A DNA stretch of 48,173 nucleotides from Suilimivivens sp964402925 (GTDB lineage: Bacteria; Bacillota; Clostridia; Lachnospirales; Lachnospiraceae), in NCBI GenBank assembly GCA_964402925.1, contig CAYOED010000021.1, positions 1 to 48,173 on the forward strand, given 5' to 3'. The notes beneath the pieces are model-generated. The model searched no databases, had not been told where the DNA came from, and was given only the letters and a program-made list of their open reading frames with translations. Position numbers and translations under genes: made by a program. Positions 17,641-24,786 of the stretch are shown here, in pieces (position 1 is the stretch's first letter; the number at the start of each line of letters is the position of its first letter).

Positions 17641-17670
17641 ATGAGAATTATTTGATTTAGTTTAGGTTTC

Positions 17671-17773
17671 AATTGGATAAATCCAATTAGGCAATACCTG
17701 TACTCCCGTTGCGGTGGGCAGAATGTTACTGTATATTCTGTCCACGGAGCAACAGGAAAATAAGACGGGGAGT
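17671..17773 (+). other. structured non-coding stretch after the sugar transporter
   Basis: A small hairpin (AATTGGA / TCCAATT, 17671-17688) is followed by a nested fold: outer ACTCCCGT / ACGGGGAGT (17702-17709, 17765-17773), middle GTTGC / GCAAC, and inner GTGGGCAGAAT / ATTCTGTCCAC (17714-17724, 17735-17745). It could be a 3' UTR structure or a small RNA ending at the terminator at 17794. It matches no riboswitch I know. Confidence 0.45.
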
Positions 17774-17793
17774 TTTGAATAGTTAGAAAATAT

Positions 17794-17821
17794 AAATGTG
17801 TGCCAGGTCGCACATTTTTTT
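17794..17821 (+). terminator. intrinsic terminator of the sugar transporter operon
   Basis: Stem AAATGTGTG / CGCACATTT (17794-17802, 17809-17817, one G-U) with a six-base loop and seven T at the end. The remaining 200 bases up to the chemoreceptor gene are AT-rich, with a possible TTGAAA -35 at 17836 and a small TGCGG / CCGCA hairpin near 17916, but no clear promoter. Confidence 0.85.
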
Positions 17822-18028
17822 ATTCCTATAAAATCTTGAAAGTGTATTGTAAATATTGTTTAAAATTGATAAAATATGTATGGATATATTGGGATTTGTG
17901 GTGAAAAATGATAAATGCGGTGAAGAGTCCGCATAGAGAATCGGTTTATTTTGTCTATAGTCGTTTACAAATGATGATTTTTGCAGTTCCAGATTAACCA
18001 ACTAAGAGGCGAAAAGCGAGGTAGGAAT

Positions 18029-20257
18029 ATGGCAAAGAAAAAGGTGCCGGGTAAACAGGGCATAGAAAAAGAAAAAAAAGAAAATAAATTAATAGCAAAG
18101 CTAAAGCCTAACAAGCAAAAACCGGAAAAGCAAAAACCAGAAAAGCAAAAACCGGACAGGCAAAAGCCAGAAAAGAAAAAGCAAGAAAAACAAAAGACGG
18201 AAAAACAGAAATTGGAAAAGAATAAAATAGAAAAGGTACCCGGACAATCACAACATTTGCGGACGAAGCTGATTATTGCTTTTTTTGCCCCCATATGTTT
18301 GTTTGTCCTGACAATTTTGTTGATTTATTCTGTAAGCAGCACGGCGTTGGCGGATGCTTATGAGGATTCCGCAAGCGGTAATGTGGTGACGCTCGGAAAG
18401 TACTTTGAATTGGTCTTTGAAAATGTAGAATTGATGTCCACAAGGTTGTCTGTGAACGAAACGGTTACAGATTATTATTCCGGCGGAACTAAGCAGACGG
18501 AATCTATGCTTATGAATGCCAAGCTGGCAATCAACGGCGAATTGGTTGCAGATGAGTATATAAGCCAGATTGTGGTGATTGCCCAGACCGGAAAAGCATG
18601 TACAGATAAAGGACCGATCAATGATGACGTTTATACTGCTTTTTGTGAATCTGAGGAAGGAAAATATGTCCAGGAAAATATCGTGGATGATTTATGGATA
18701 GAATCCCATCCATCTATTGATGAGTTTACAGGGAAGGGAACAGATGTATATGGTATGTCCTATGTGAAGCTTTTTAGAAGTACTAACAATAAACCGGTGG
18801 GATATATTATCATAGACGTAAAGAGAGAATTCCTGCAAGGTATTCTGGATGATGCAAACACCAGTGAACAAAGCATTCAAGCATTGGTAATGGATGACGG
18901 TGCACAGATTGTAAGCGGAAACGGAGAGGTAGAATTTTGCGAAACAGAATTTTATAAAAATGCATTATCCCTTGAGGCGGAGCAAGGCAGAGAATATGCA
19001 GTTCATGACGGTGAGGAGATTTTGTTTGCTTACCGCAGACTCGAAAATAATATGATGGTGTGTGAAGTGCTGCCCAAGGAGGAAATCATGGCAGGGGCAC
19101 AGATGATATTGGAATATGCTGTCATATCAATCGTGCTTTGTGCGCTGGCAGCGATTCTGCTTGTTATCGTCATATCGGGAAGTATTTCGAAAGCGCTTAA
19201 TAATGCTAACCGGGCACTTAAGAAGACTGCAGATGGAGATCTGACAGGTCAGATTACAACAAAGCGCAAAGATGAATTCCGAGCCTTGACAGCCAATATC
19301 GCAGAAATGATTAAGAGCATGAAGGGACTGATAACGAAGATGACGAATGTCAGCAGCTATGTGTCAAGTTCGGCAGAAGCAGTCCGTGGAAATTCTCAAT
19401 TGCTGTTGGAAGTTGCGAACCAGATGAATTATGCAGTTATGGATATTAATGGAGGACTTGTCCAGCAGACACAGGATACGGAACAGTGTGCTAACCAGAT
19501 GGCGGATCTTTCCCATAAGATTGGAGACGTACACAAGAGGGCAACGCAGGTCAATGAACTTACGCAGGAGACAAGGAATGCTGTAAATGAAGGTATGATC
19601 ATCGTTAAGGATCTTGAGGAGAAGGTTGATAATACGACAGAGATTACCAGGGCGATTATTGCGGAAATCGGTGAACTGAGCAAGGAATCTTCGGCAATAG
19701 GAACGATTATTGAAACTATTAATGAAATTGCCGAGGAGACCAATTTATTATCCTTAAATGCTTCTATTGAAGCGGCGAGAGTAGGCGCGGCAGGAAGAGG
19801 CTTTGCGGTGGTCTCTGCGGAAATCAGGAAGTTGGCAGACCAGTCTGGAAATGCGGGTATGCAGATTGCTGAAATCATTAATCAGATTCAAGAGAGAATG
19901 TCGGCGACCATTAAGACGGCGCAAAAGGCCGGCGATATTGTGGTGACCCAGTCAGAAGCCTTGGAAAGTACAATAGATGTATTCCACAGTATCAACAAAC
20001 AGATACAGGAGCTGGGTGAGAATATAACTCACATTGTTCAAAGCGTAGACGGGATTGAGGTTGCGAAAGAGGATACCATGTCTGCTATACAAAGCATTTC
20101 CGCCACATCCAATGAGACGGAGGCAGCATCTTCTGAATTAGGCAACAGCAGTCAGAAGCTGATGAATGCGGCGCAGGAATTAAGCGAAGCAGTACTCAGA
20201 CTGCAGGAGGGTGCAGAAGATCTGGATAATTCAGTGAGTATATTTAAAATTGAGTAA
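18029..20257 (+). CDS. methyl-accepting chemotaxis protein with Lys-rich N-terminal tail
   Basis: A 742-residue transmembrane chemoreceptor. Residues 1-79 form a cytoplasmic tail dominated by Lys, Glu, Gln and Pro with QKPEK-type repeats (about 27-68). The first membrane segment is about 80-101, an extracellular Cache-like sensor spans about 105-355, and the second segment is about 360-383. A HAMP domain follows, then the signalling domain, whose tip reads EIAEETNLLSLNASIEAARV and GRGFAVVSAEIRKLADQ (about 566-605). It should relay ligand binding to CheA/CheW. Its place right after the sugar importer suggests sugar sensing, as inference. The start follows GAGGTAGGA; a start at 17981 lacks such a site. 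Confidence 0.9.
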   Translation: MAKKKVPGKQGIEKEKKENKLIAKLKPNKQKPEKQKPEKQKPDRQKPEKKKQEKQKTEKQKLEKNKIEKVPGQSQHLRTKLIIAFFAPICLFVLTILLIYSVSSTALADAYEDSASGNVVTLGKYFELVFENVELMSTRLSVNETVTDYYSGGTKQTESMLMNAKLAINGELVADEYISQIVVIAQTGKACTDKGPINDDVYTAFCESEEGKYVQENIVDDLWIESHPSIDEFTGKGTDVYGMSYVKLFRSTNNKPVGYIIIDVKREFLQGILDDANTSEQSIQALVMDDGAQIVSGNGEVEFCETEFYKNALSLEAEQGREYAVHDGEEILFAYRRLENNMMVCEVLPKEEIMAGAQMILEYAVISIVLCALAAILLVIVISGSISKALNNANRALKKTADGDLTGQITTKRKDEFRALTANIAEMIKSMKGLITKMTNVSSYVSSSAEAVRGNSQLLLEVANQMNYAVMDINGGLVQQTQDTEQCANQMADLSHKIGDVHKRATQVNELTQETRNAVNEGMIIVKDLEEKVDNTTEITRAIIAEIGELSKESSAIGTIIETINEIAEETNLLSLNASIEAARVGAAGRGFAVVSAEIRKLADQSGNAGMQIAEIINQIQERMSATIKTAQKAGDIVVTQSEALESTIDVFHSINKQIQELGENITHIVQSVDGIEVAKEDTMSAIQSISATSNETEAASSELGNSSQKLMNAAQELSEAVLRLQEGAEDLDNSVSIFKIE
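18107..18232 (+). repeat. 15-bp tandem repeats encoding a Lys/Pro/Glu tail
   Basis: About eight imperfect units of AAGCAAAAACCGGAA encode repeated KQKPE. The array probably expands and contracts by slippage. It lies inside the chemoreceptor gene, in frame. Confidence 0.8.
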
Positions 20258-20276
20258 ATTTTAAAGGTGTTATAAG

Positions 20277-20328
20277 AAGGAGCTGCTGCAAGAGTAGATG
20301 ATTGTTTACTGGTGCAGCAGTTCCTTTT
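20277..20328 (+). terminator. terminator after the chemoreceptor gene
   Basis: Stem AAGGAGCTGCTGCA (20277-20290) with TGCAGCAGTTCCTT (20313-20326), one G-U, 22-base loop, followed by a short T tract. Confidence 0.75.
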
Positions 20329-20364
20329 GGATAGATTTTAAGGCAAATTAAGGGAGTTGATACG

Positions 20365-20871
20365 GTGGAAGTTTTACTTAAGATGAATTTGAAAAATGCC
20401 GTGGAAAGGGTATTGCATGTACCGGGGAATTATTCCGGCGGTATATTGGAAATGACATTGGTGGTCGATTGTGCGCTGCAGGAGGATTATGTTAGGACAA
20501 TGGCGGCGGATATAGCAGCAACCTTGCGCTCTCACAGCGAAATATTTCGCAATGTGAGATTAAATCTGTTATACTGGGAGAGTGACGAGAAGTTTGAAAA
20601 TCGTGTGATCCCCATTTCCTTTTTGCAGATGAGCAAATGTTTTGATTCATATTCTCCAGTTAAAGTGGAAAAAACGCTGGATGAACTGTCTGCAAAACTG
20701 AAGCTTCTTCATGCAAGGTCAAAGCTGATTATAGTGCTTGCAGACGAAAAAATGTTGATTCGTGACAGGGAGAAAGTAAAAAGGAATATGAATCCATTTC
20801 TTGGAAAGAAGAGTCTTTTTTTGTGCAGAAATGATTTAGAGATGAGATGGAGAAGGGGAGAAGAACTGTAA
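20365..20871 (+). CDS. hypothetical protein upstream of LysR regulator
   Basis: A 168-residue soluble protein that I do not recognise. It starts at GTG (20365) with AGGGAG nine bases upstream. The pattern LEMTLVVDCALQ followed by a segment such as SKLIIVLADEKMLI, with alternating strands and helices, is reminiscent of a degenerate von Willebrand A-like fold without the metal-binding DxSxS, but this is only a guess. It has no signal peptide or membrane segment. It lies 13 bases before the LysR gene and is very likely translated from the same message. Confidence 0.65.
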   Translation: MEVLLKMNLKNAVERVLHVPGNYSGGILEMTLVVDCALQEDYVRTMAADIAATLRSHSEIFRNVRLNLLYWESDEKFENRVIPISFLQMSKCFDSYSPVKVEKTLDELSAKLKLLHARSKLIIVLADEKMLIRDREKVKRNMNPFLGKKSLFLCRNDLEMRWRRGEEL

Positions 20872-20884
20872 AGGACGGAGTGCC

Positions 20885-21781
20885 ATGGCAGAAAATCTTG
20901 AATATTATAAGGTATTTTATTATACTGCTAAATATGGGAGCCTGACGGCGGCGGCGTTGGAGTTGTCTATTTCCCAGCCGGCAGTGAGCCAGGCATTGAA
21001 GCAGCTGGAAAACGCTTTGTCGGCAAAGTTGTTCGTCAGGGCGTCAAGAGGCATCAGATTGACGCAGGAGGGACAGGTGCTATATGAGCATGTGAAGGAA
21101 GGTTATGAGCAGATTCTGTTAGGAGAAAGAAAGCTTTCTTCTATGCTGCAGCTTGAACATGGGGAATTGAAAATCGGAGCCAGTGATATGACTCTTAAAT
21201 ATTATCTGCTCCCATTGCTGCAAAAGTACCATGAGCAGTTCCCGGGGATTAAGGTAACAGTCACGAATGCTCCTACACCGGAAACACTGAATTTGTTAAG
21301 ACAGGGAAAAATTGATTTTGGAGTGGTAAGTACACCCGTCGGAAACGGACAGGAGTTTCATTTGATTCCAGTACGGAAAATTGAGGATGTGTTTGTGGCA
21401 GGACGGAAGTTTATCCAGTATAAGAATCGCATGCTTGATTTTAAGGAACTTGAAAATCTTCCCATTATATCCTTAGAAGGGAACACGAGCACAAAAAATT
21501 ATATGGATACTTTTCTGATGCACAGCGGTGTGGAACTCCATCCTGAATTTGAACTGGCAACCAGCGATATGATCGTGCAGTTTGCATTGCGAAGTCTGGG
21601 GGTTGGATGTGTTGTGCGGGATTTTGCTGATGAGTATCTGGAGGATGGAAGATTGTTTGAACTGCGCTTTAATAAGATGATTCCCAAACGGGAAATCTGT
21701 GTGGTGACAGATGCGGGAGGACCAATATCAAGAGCAGCAGAAGAATTGCTTAAAACCATAGAGCCGCTGCAGCAGTTATGA
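20885..21781 (+). CDS. LysR-family transcriptional regulator
   Basis: A 298-residue regulator of typical length. The N-terminal winged helix-turn-helix (about 5-65) contains GSLTAAALELSISQPAVSQA and LFVRASRGIRLTQEG. The rest is a periplasmic-binding-like effector domain starting GELKIGASDMT. The effector is unknown; the domain looks like the CysL/CbbR branch. Ribosome binding site GGACGGAG precedes ATG. It sits between an unknown gene and a HAD phosphatase gene in one direction, so its target may be this operon itself or genes elsewhere. Confidence 0.92.
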   Translation: MAENLEYYKVFYYTAKYGSLTAAALELSISQPAVSQALKQLENALSAKLFVRASRGIRLTQEGQVLYEHVKEGYEQILLGERKLSSMLQLEHGELKIGASDMTLKYYLLPLLQKYHEQFPGIKVTVTNAPTPETLNLLRQGKIDFGVVSTPVGNGQEFHLIPVRKIEDVFVAGRKFIQYKNRMLDFKELENLPIISLEGNTSTKNYMDTFLMHSGVELHPEFELATSDMIVQFALRSLGVGCVVRDFADEYLEDGRLFELRFNKMIPKREICVVTDAGGPISRAAEELLKTIEPLQQL

Positions 21782-21838
21782 AAGGTGTATGCAGGTGTGC
21801 GTGGCTTTTTCATGCAGAAAGAATGATTGGAGGATAAC

Positions 21839-22453
21839 ATGATTAAAAATATTGTATTTGACATTGGGAATGTACTGGCGGGTTTTGCATGGCAGGATTA
21901 CTATCGTAGTTTTGGTTTTTCAGATGAAGTATATGAGAAGCTGGCGGATGCCACGGTCAGAAGTGATTTTTGGAATGAGATGGACAGAGGGAAGCTAAGC
22001 GACGATCAACTCCTTGAAGGATTTATTCAAAATGATCCTTCCATAGAGAAGGAACTTCGGGAAGTGTTTCAGAATATAAAGGGCATCATCCGGCATTATG
22101 ATTATGCAATTCCATGGATTCGGGAGTTGAAGGGCAGGGGATATGGGATTTATGTCATATCTAATTTTGCACACAAGGCCCATGAAGAATGTATGGAAGC
22201 ACTTGATTTCTTGGAGGAAATCGATGGAGGCATCTTGTCCTACCAGGTAAAGCTGATTAAGCCGTCGCCTGAAATTTATCAGCTTTTATGCAGCAGATAT
22301 GGATTGCGTGCGGACGAATGCGTTTTTATTGATGATACCGCAAAAAATGTGGATGCAGCAATAAAAGAAGGTATGAAAGGAATTACCTTCCATACACTTG
22401 ACCAGGCGAAAGAAGAACTTGAGAAATTACTTTCCGGTGTATTTACCGTATAA
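21839..22453 (+). CDS. HAD-superfamily hydrolase, subfamily IA
   Basis: A 204-residue cytoplasmic phosphatase-like enzyme. Motif I is VFDIGNVLAGF: the nucleophile Asp is present, but the second position is Gly-Asn rather than Asp, as in YihX-like and epoxide-hydrolase-N-like members. Motif II is VISNFA, motif III KPSPEIYQLL, and motif IV VFIDDTAKNVDAA. It probably dephosphorylates a sugar phosphate or similar small molecule. The ATG follows TTGGAGGATAAC; a TTG 12 bases upstream is rejected. Its end overlaps the convergent small membrane-protein gene by 27 bases. Confidence 0.88.
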   Translation: MIKNIVFDIGNVLAGFAWQDYYRSFGFSDEVYEKLADATVRSDFWNEMDRGKLSDDQLLEGFIQNDPSIEKELREVFQNIKGIIRHYDYAIPWIRELKGRGYGIYVISNFAHKAHEECMEALDFLEEIDGGILSYQVKLIKPSPEIYQLLCSRYGLRADECVFIDDTAKNVDAAIKEGMKGITFHTLDQAKEELEKLLSGVFTV

Positions 22454-22627
22454 CCAGATAAAAATCCATAAAAGGATCGGAAGACCAATGGTAGCCATCA
22501 GACATGCCGCGAACAGCTGCTCGCAGCCGGGAAAGTCCAGCAGGGACACCACCAGGGTAGCTGCATATAAAAGAACCAGAAGTATGATACAGATGATAGC
22601 GGCAATTTGTTTGGGTTTGTGTTTCAT
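22427..22627 (-). CDS. small membrane protein with two transmembrane segments
   Basis: A 66-residue protein with a positively charged start (MKHKPKQ) and two hydrophobic segments (about residues 8-28 and 38-58), ending WLYGKYTGK. I do not recognise the family. A strong ribosome binding site (AAAAGGAG) and an extended -10 promoter upstream support it as a real gene. It overlaps the end of the HAD gene tail to tail and lies downstream of the alpha/beta-hydrolase gene on the same strand. Confidence 0.7.
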   Translation of the reverse strand: MKHKPKQIAAIICIILLVLLYAATLVVSLLDFPGCEQLFAACLMATIGLPILLWIFIWLYGKYTGK

Positions 22628-22656
22628 GACAGCGCTCCTTTTGAGTGAATATTTGT

Positions 22657-22682
22657 AAGTCTTATTATAACATAGGAGACTT
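22657..22682 (-). promoter_or_regulatory. extended -10 promoter of the small membrane-protein gene
   Basis: On the minus strand TGTTATAAT (22664-22672) is an extended -10 element flanked by the inverted repeat AAGTCT / AGACTT (22657-22662, 22677-22682). It lies about 40 bases upstream of the start at 22627. Confidence 0.5.
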
Positions 22683-22692
22683 GGTGATTTTA

Positions 22693-23679
22693 TTAAGTTT
22701 CTGTTAGAAAATTAAAAATTTTTTGGTAATATGTTTCCAATACAAAGTCCGGGCTATTATAGATTTCATGTCTGCATTCTTCTACATTGATCAGTTTGGC
22801 AGACGGCGTATTTTTGACGAATCGGAAGATGCCGGATGGTTCTACGACTCCGTCGTTAACAGACCGGAATACCAGAATGGGAACTTCGATTTTTTCGCAG
22901 TTCCTTTTTTGTGTAATAAAACGGCAGGCGTTGAGAGCGTGATAAGTCCATCCATAACTGGAACCGGAGTTCTGGAAGAGCGGAAAGGCTTCTTTTTTCT
23001 TTTGATAATAATGAAATCTCTCAGGACAGGATGAACAGCTGTCTTCAAATTTTCTGCCGGGGACAAAGGCATGTTGCCCGGGGGCATAAACTGCATCACG
23101 ATGCAGGCTGATCATGAGACGCCCTAAAGCTCTGGCACATGGTATAGGAAGCGGTCTCACGGAGATAGCAAGCATTGGAGCGCTGAGGACTGCTTTGACG
23201 AAAGTATCAGGGTAAGTCTCAAGATATAGAGCACCGATTGCGCCGCCCATGGAATGAGCATACAGATAGAGCGGAATGCCGTTTGATAAGGGCTTTACAA
23301 TTTTGCATATGAAAGCATGGAAATCATTTACATAACTGTTAAAATCAGAAATATGAACCATGTTGGGATGGGCGGTTTCGCGAAAAGAACGGCCATGACC
23401 ACGATGCTCCGCCAGATATACTTCATATCCTGCAAGGGTGAAATAATAGATGACTTCTTTATATTTTTCAGCTGATTCGCAAAATCCATGACTGATAACG
23501 ACAGCACCTATGGGACTTTCTGGACGATAAGCTTCGTAGTAGAGCATTCCGCCAGTTTTTGTCACAGGTATATATCCGCTCTGACAGATTGATTGCAGAC
23601 AGGGAAGAATCTTGTGATTCATTTCTGTTTCATATTGGTTATCGGGTATGATATTTCTTATTTTATTTGACTTTGACAT
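22693..23679 (-). CDS. alpha/beta-hydrolase (monoacylglycerol lipase-like)
   Basis: From Met at 23679 the protein has 328 residues. It carries the serine-hydrolase core VVISHGFCESAEKY, EHRGHGRS, and the nucleophile elbow AHSMGGAIG. An acidic residue lies in FRSVNDGVV and a His in ECRHEIYNS completes the triad. This matches the lysophospholipase/monoacylglycerol lipase group (Hydrolase_4). There is no signal peptide. The start is uncertain: 23718, 23679 and 23622 are all possible and none has a strong ribosome binding site. It overlaps the end of the DtxR-type gene, suggesting coupled translation. Confidence 0.85.
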   Translation of the reverse strand: MSKSNKIRNIIPDNQYETEMNHKILPCLQSICQSGYIPVTKTGGMLYYEAYRPESPIGAVVISHGFCESAEKYKEVIYYFTLAGYEVYLAEHRGHGRSFRETAHPNMVHISDFNSYVNDFHAFICKIVKPLSNGIPLYLYAHSMGGAIGALYLETYPDTFVKAVLSAPMLAISVRPLPIPCARALGRLMISLHRDAVYAPGQHAFVPGRKFEDSCSSCPERFHYYQKKKEAFPLFQNSGSSYGWTYHALNACRFITQKRNCEKIEVPILVFRSVNDGVVEPSGIFRFVKNTPSAKLINVEECRHEIYNSPDFVLETYYQKIFNFLTET

Positions 23680-24028
23680 GGGTTTTAATTGCTTCAAAAC
23701 TTTCTTTGCTGATATCATGTTCTATTCTGCAGGCATCCTGCGCTGCAATTTTTTCATCTACTCCCAGTTTAACCAGCCAGTTGGTGAGAAATTCATGACG
23801 TTCATAAATCATTTCAGCAATTTCGCGACCGGAGGGGGTAAGATAAATGAAGCCCTCTTTGGTAACGGTGATATATTCCTTTTCACGGAGATTTTTCATG
23901 GCAACACTGACGCTGGACTTTTTGTAGCCCAGTTCTTCAGCAATGTCCACGGAACGCACCACGGGGTGCGATTTGCTGAGAATTAGTATGGTTTCCAGAT
24001 AGTTTTCGGCGGATTCACTTGTATGCAT
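23663..24028 (-). CDS. DtxR/MntR-family metal-dependent regulator
   Basis: A 121-residue repressor consisting of the N-terminal winged helix-turn-helix (VRSVDIAEELGYKKSSVSVAMKNLREKEYI) and the dimerisation/metal-binding domain (GREIAEMIYERHEFLTNWL ... CRIEHDISKESFEAI). The C-terminal SH3-like domain of DtxR is absent, as in MntR-type members. It should bind DNA when loaded with iron or manganese. It is divergent from the feo genes, whose promoter contains an inverted repeat of the right kind. Ribosome binding site AGGGGAAC. It is followed by the alpha/beta-hydrolase gene with overlap. Confidence 0.92.
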   Translation of the reverse strand: MHTSESAENYLETILILSKSHPVVRSVDIAEELGYKKSSVSVAMKNLREKEYITVTKEGFIYLTPSGREIAEMIYERHEFLTNWLVKLGVDEKIAAQDACRIEHDISKESFEAIKTHVKVK

Positions 24029-24087
24029 AATTGTTCCCCTATATAGATGCCTGATAGACTGGCATTTTATTGTAATAAACAGACATG

Positions 24088-24131
24088 CTTACCAGCCCTG
24101 CGTCTGGTAAGAATATGAGTACATTATACCA
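24088..24131 (-). promoter_or_regulatory. promoter and leader hairpin of the DtxR-type gene
   Basis: On the minus strand TGGTATAAT (24123-24131) is an extended -10 element. Just downstream lies the inverted repeat CTTACCAG / CTGGTAAG (24088-24095, 24104-24111) in the message leader. Confidence 0.5.
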
Positions 24132-24174
24132 CAAATATAGAATAAAAAAATATGAATTTTTATCAGAAAGTGTA

Positions 24175-24211
24175 TTGACAACGAACTAGGGTTAGAATAT
24201 ACTAATCCTAG
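24175..24211 (+). promoter_or_regulatory. feo operon promoter with iron-box-like operator
   Basis: TTGACA (24175-24180), 17-base spacer and TATACT (24198-24203) make a near-consensus promoter. The inverted repeat CTAGGGTTAG / CTAATCCTAG (24186-24195, 24202-24211; one mismatch) covers the spacer and -10. It resembles the DtxR/IdeR box (TTAGGTTAG ... CTAACCTAA), so the adjacent regulator should shut off the iron-uptake genes when metal is sufficient. Confidence 0.85.
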
Positions 24212-24261
24212 AAAGCGAAAATATACTATAATTACATATGACTAACAGAAAGAAGGTATGC

Positions 24262-24477
24262 ATGATGCCGTTGTCAATGGTAAAAGAAGGTGAACCTAAC
24301 GTAATACATAAGGTTGGAGGCAAAGAGGAGACGAAAAGGTTTCTGGAAAACCTCGGCTTTGTGACAGGCGGAGTAGTTACTGTAATATCTCAGGTTGGCG
24401 GCAGCCTGATCGTCAATGTCAAGGATGCAAGGATTGCAATCGGCAGAGATATGGCAAATAAGATTATGGTGGGTTAA
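24262..24477 (+). CDS. feoA: FeoA-family ferrous iron transport protein (first copy)
   Basis: A 71-residue SH3-like FeoA domain with the signature FLENLGFVTGGVVTVISQ, then GGSLIVNVKDARIAIGRDMA. FeoA proteins are small cytoplasmic partners of the FeoB transporter. The start at 24262 (or 24265) is favoured by AGAAGG just upstream; the first in-frame ATG at 24238 has no such site. It is followed by a second feoA-type gene and feoB in one operon. Confidence 0.9.
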   Translation: MMPLSMVKEGEPNVIHKVGGKEETKRFLENLGFVTGGVVTVISQVGGSLIVNVKDARIAIGRDMANKIMVG

Positions 24478-24510
24478 AGGGAGTACTTTGAATAAGAAGG
24501 GAGAATTAGG

Positions 24511-24732
24511 ATGAAGACATTGAAAGAAGTGCCATGTGGAAAATCCGCGAAGGTGACGAAGCTTACCGGTGAGGGACCGGTTAGAAGAAGAATTATGGAC
24601 ATGGGAATTACAAAGGGAGTTGAAGTGTTCGTGAGAAAGGTGGCTCCTTTAGGCGATCCGGTAGAAGTCACTGTGCGTGGGTATGAACTTTCACTGCGCA
24701 AAGCAGACGCGGAAATGATCTTGGTAGAATAA
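24511..24732 (+). CDS. feoA: FeoA-family ferrous iron transport protein (second copy)
   Basis: A 73-residue SH3-like protein with RRRIMDMGITKGVEVFVRKV, PLGDPVEVTVRGYELSLRKADA and the end MILVE, close to the classic FeoA pattern. The two copies differ strongly in sequence, so they probably have distinct contacts with FeoB and do not come from a recent duplication. Ribosome binding site AAGAAGGGAG. Confidence 0.93.
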   Translation: MKTLKEVPCGKSAKVTKLTGEGPVRRRIMDMGITKGVEVFVRKVAPLGDPVEVTVRGYELSLRKADAEMILVE

Positions 24733-24786
24733 TTTTTTTAAACATAAGTTAGCGATGACTAATAAAAGATAGGAGTGAAATACAAT

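Noticed and set aside
17822..18028. c-di-GMP riboswitch upstream of the chemoreceptor
   Set aside because: Common before such genes in Clostridia, but the conserved CACGCACAGGGCAAACC-type core is absent.
18107..18232. CRISPR-like short repeats
   Set aside because: Units are 15 bp, contiguous, without spacers, and in frame in a protein gene. No cas genes nearby.
17965..18294. Minus-strand frame with FSGFCLSGFCFSGFC repeats
   Set aside because: It is the antisense of the Lys/Pro/Glu repeats of the chemoreceptor gene; the repeats alone make it look patterned. No ribosome binding site.
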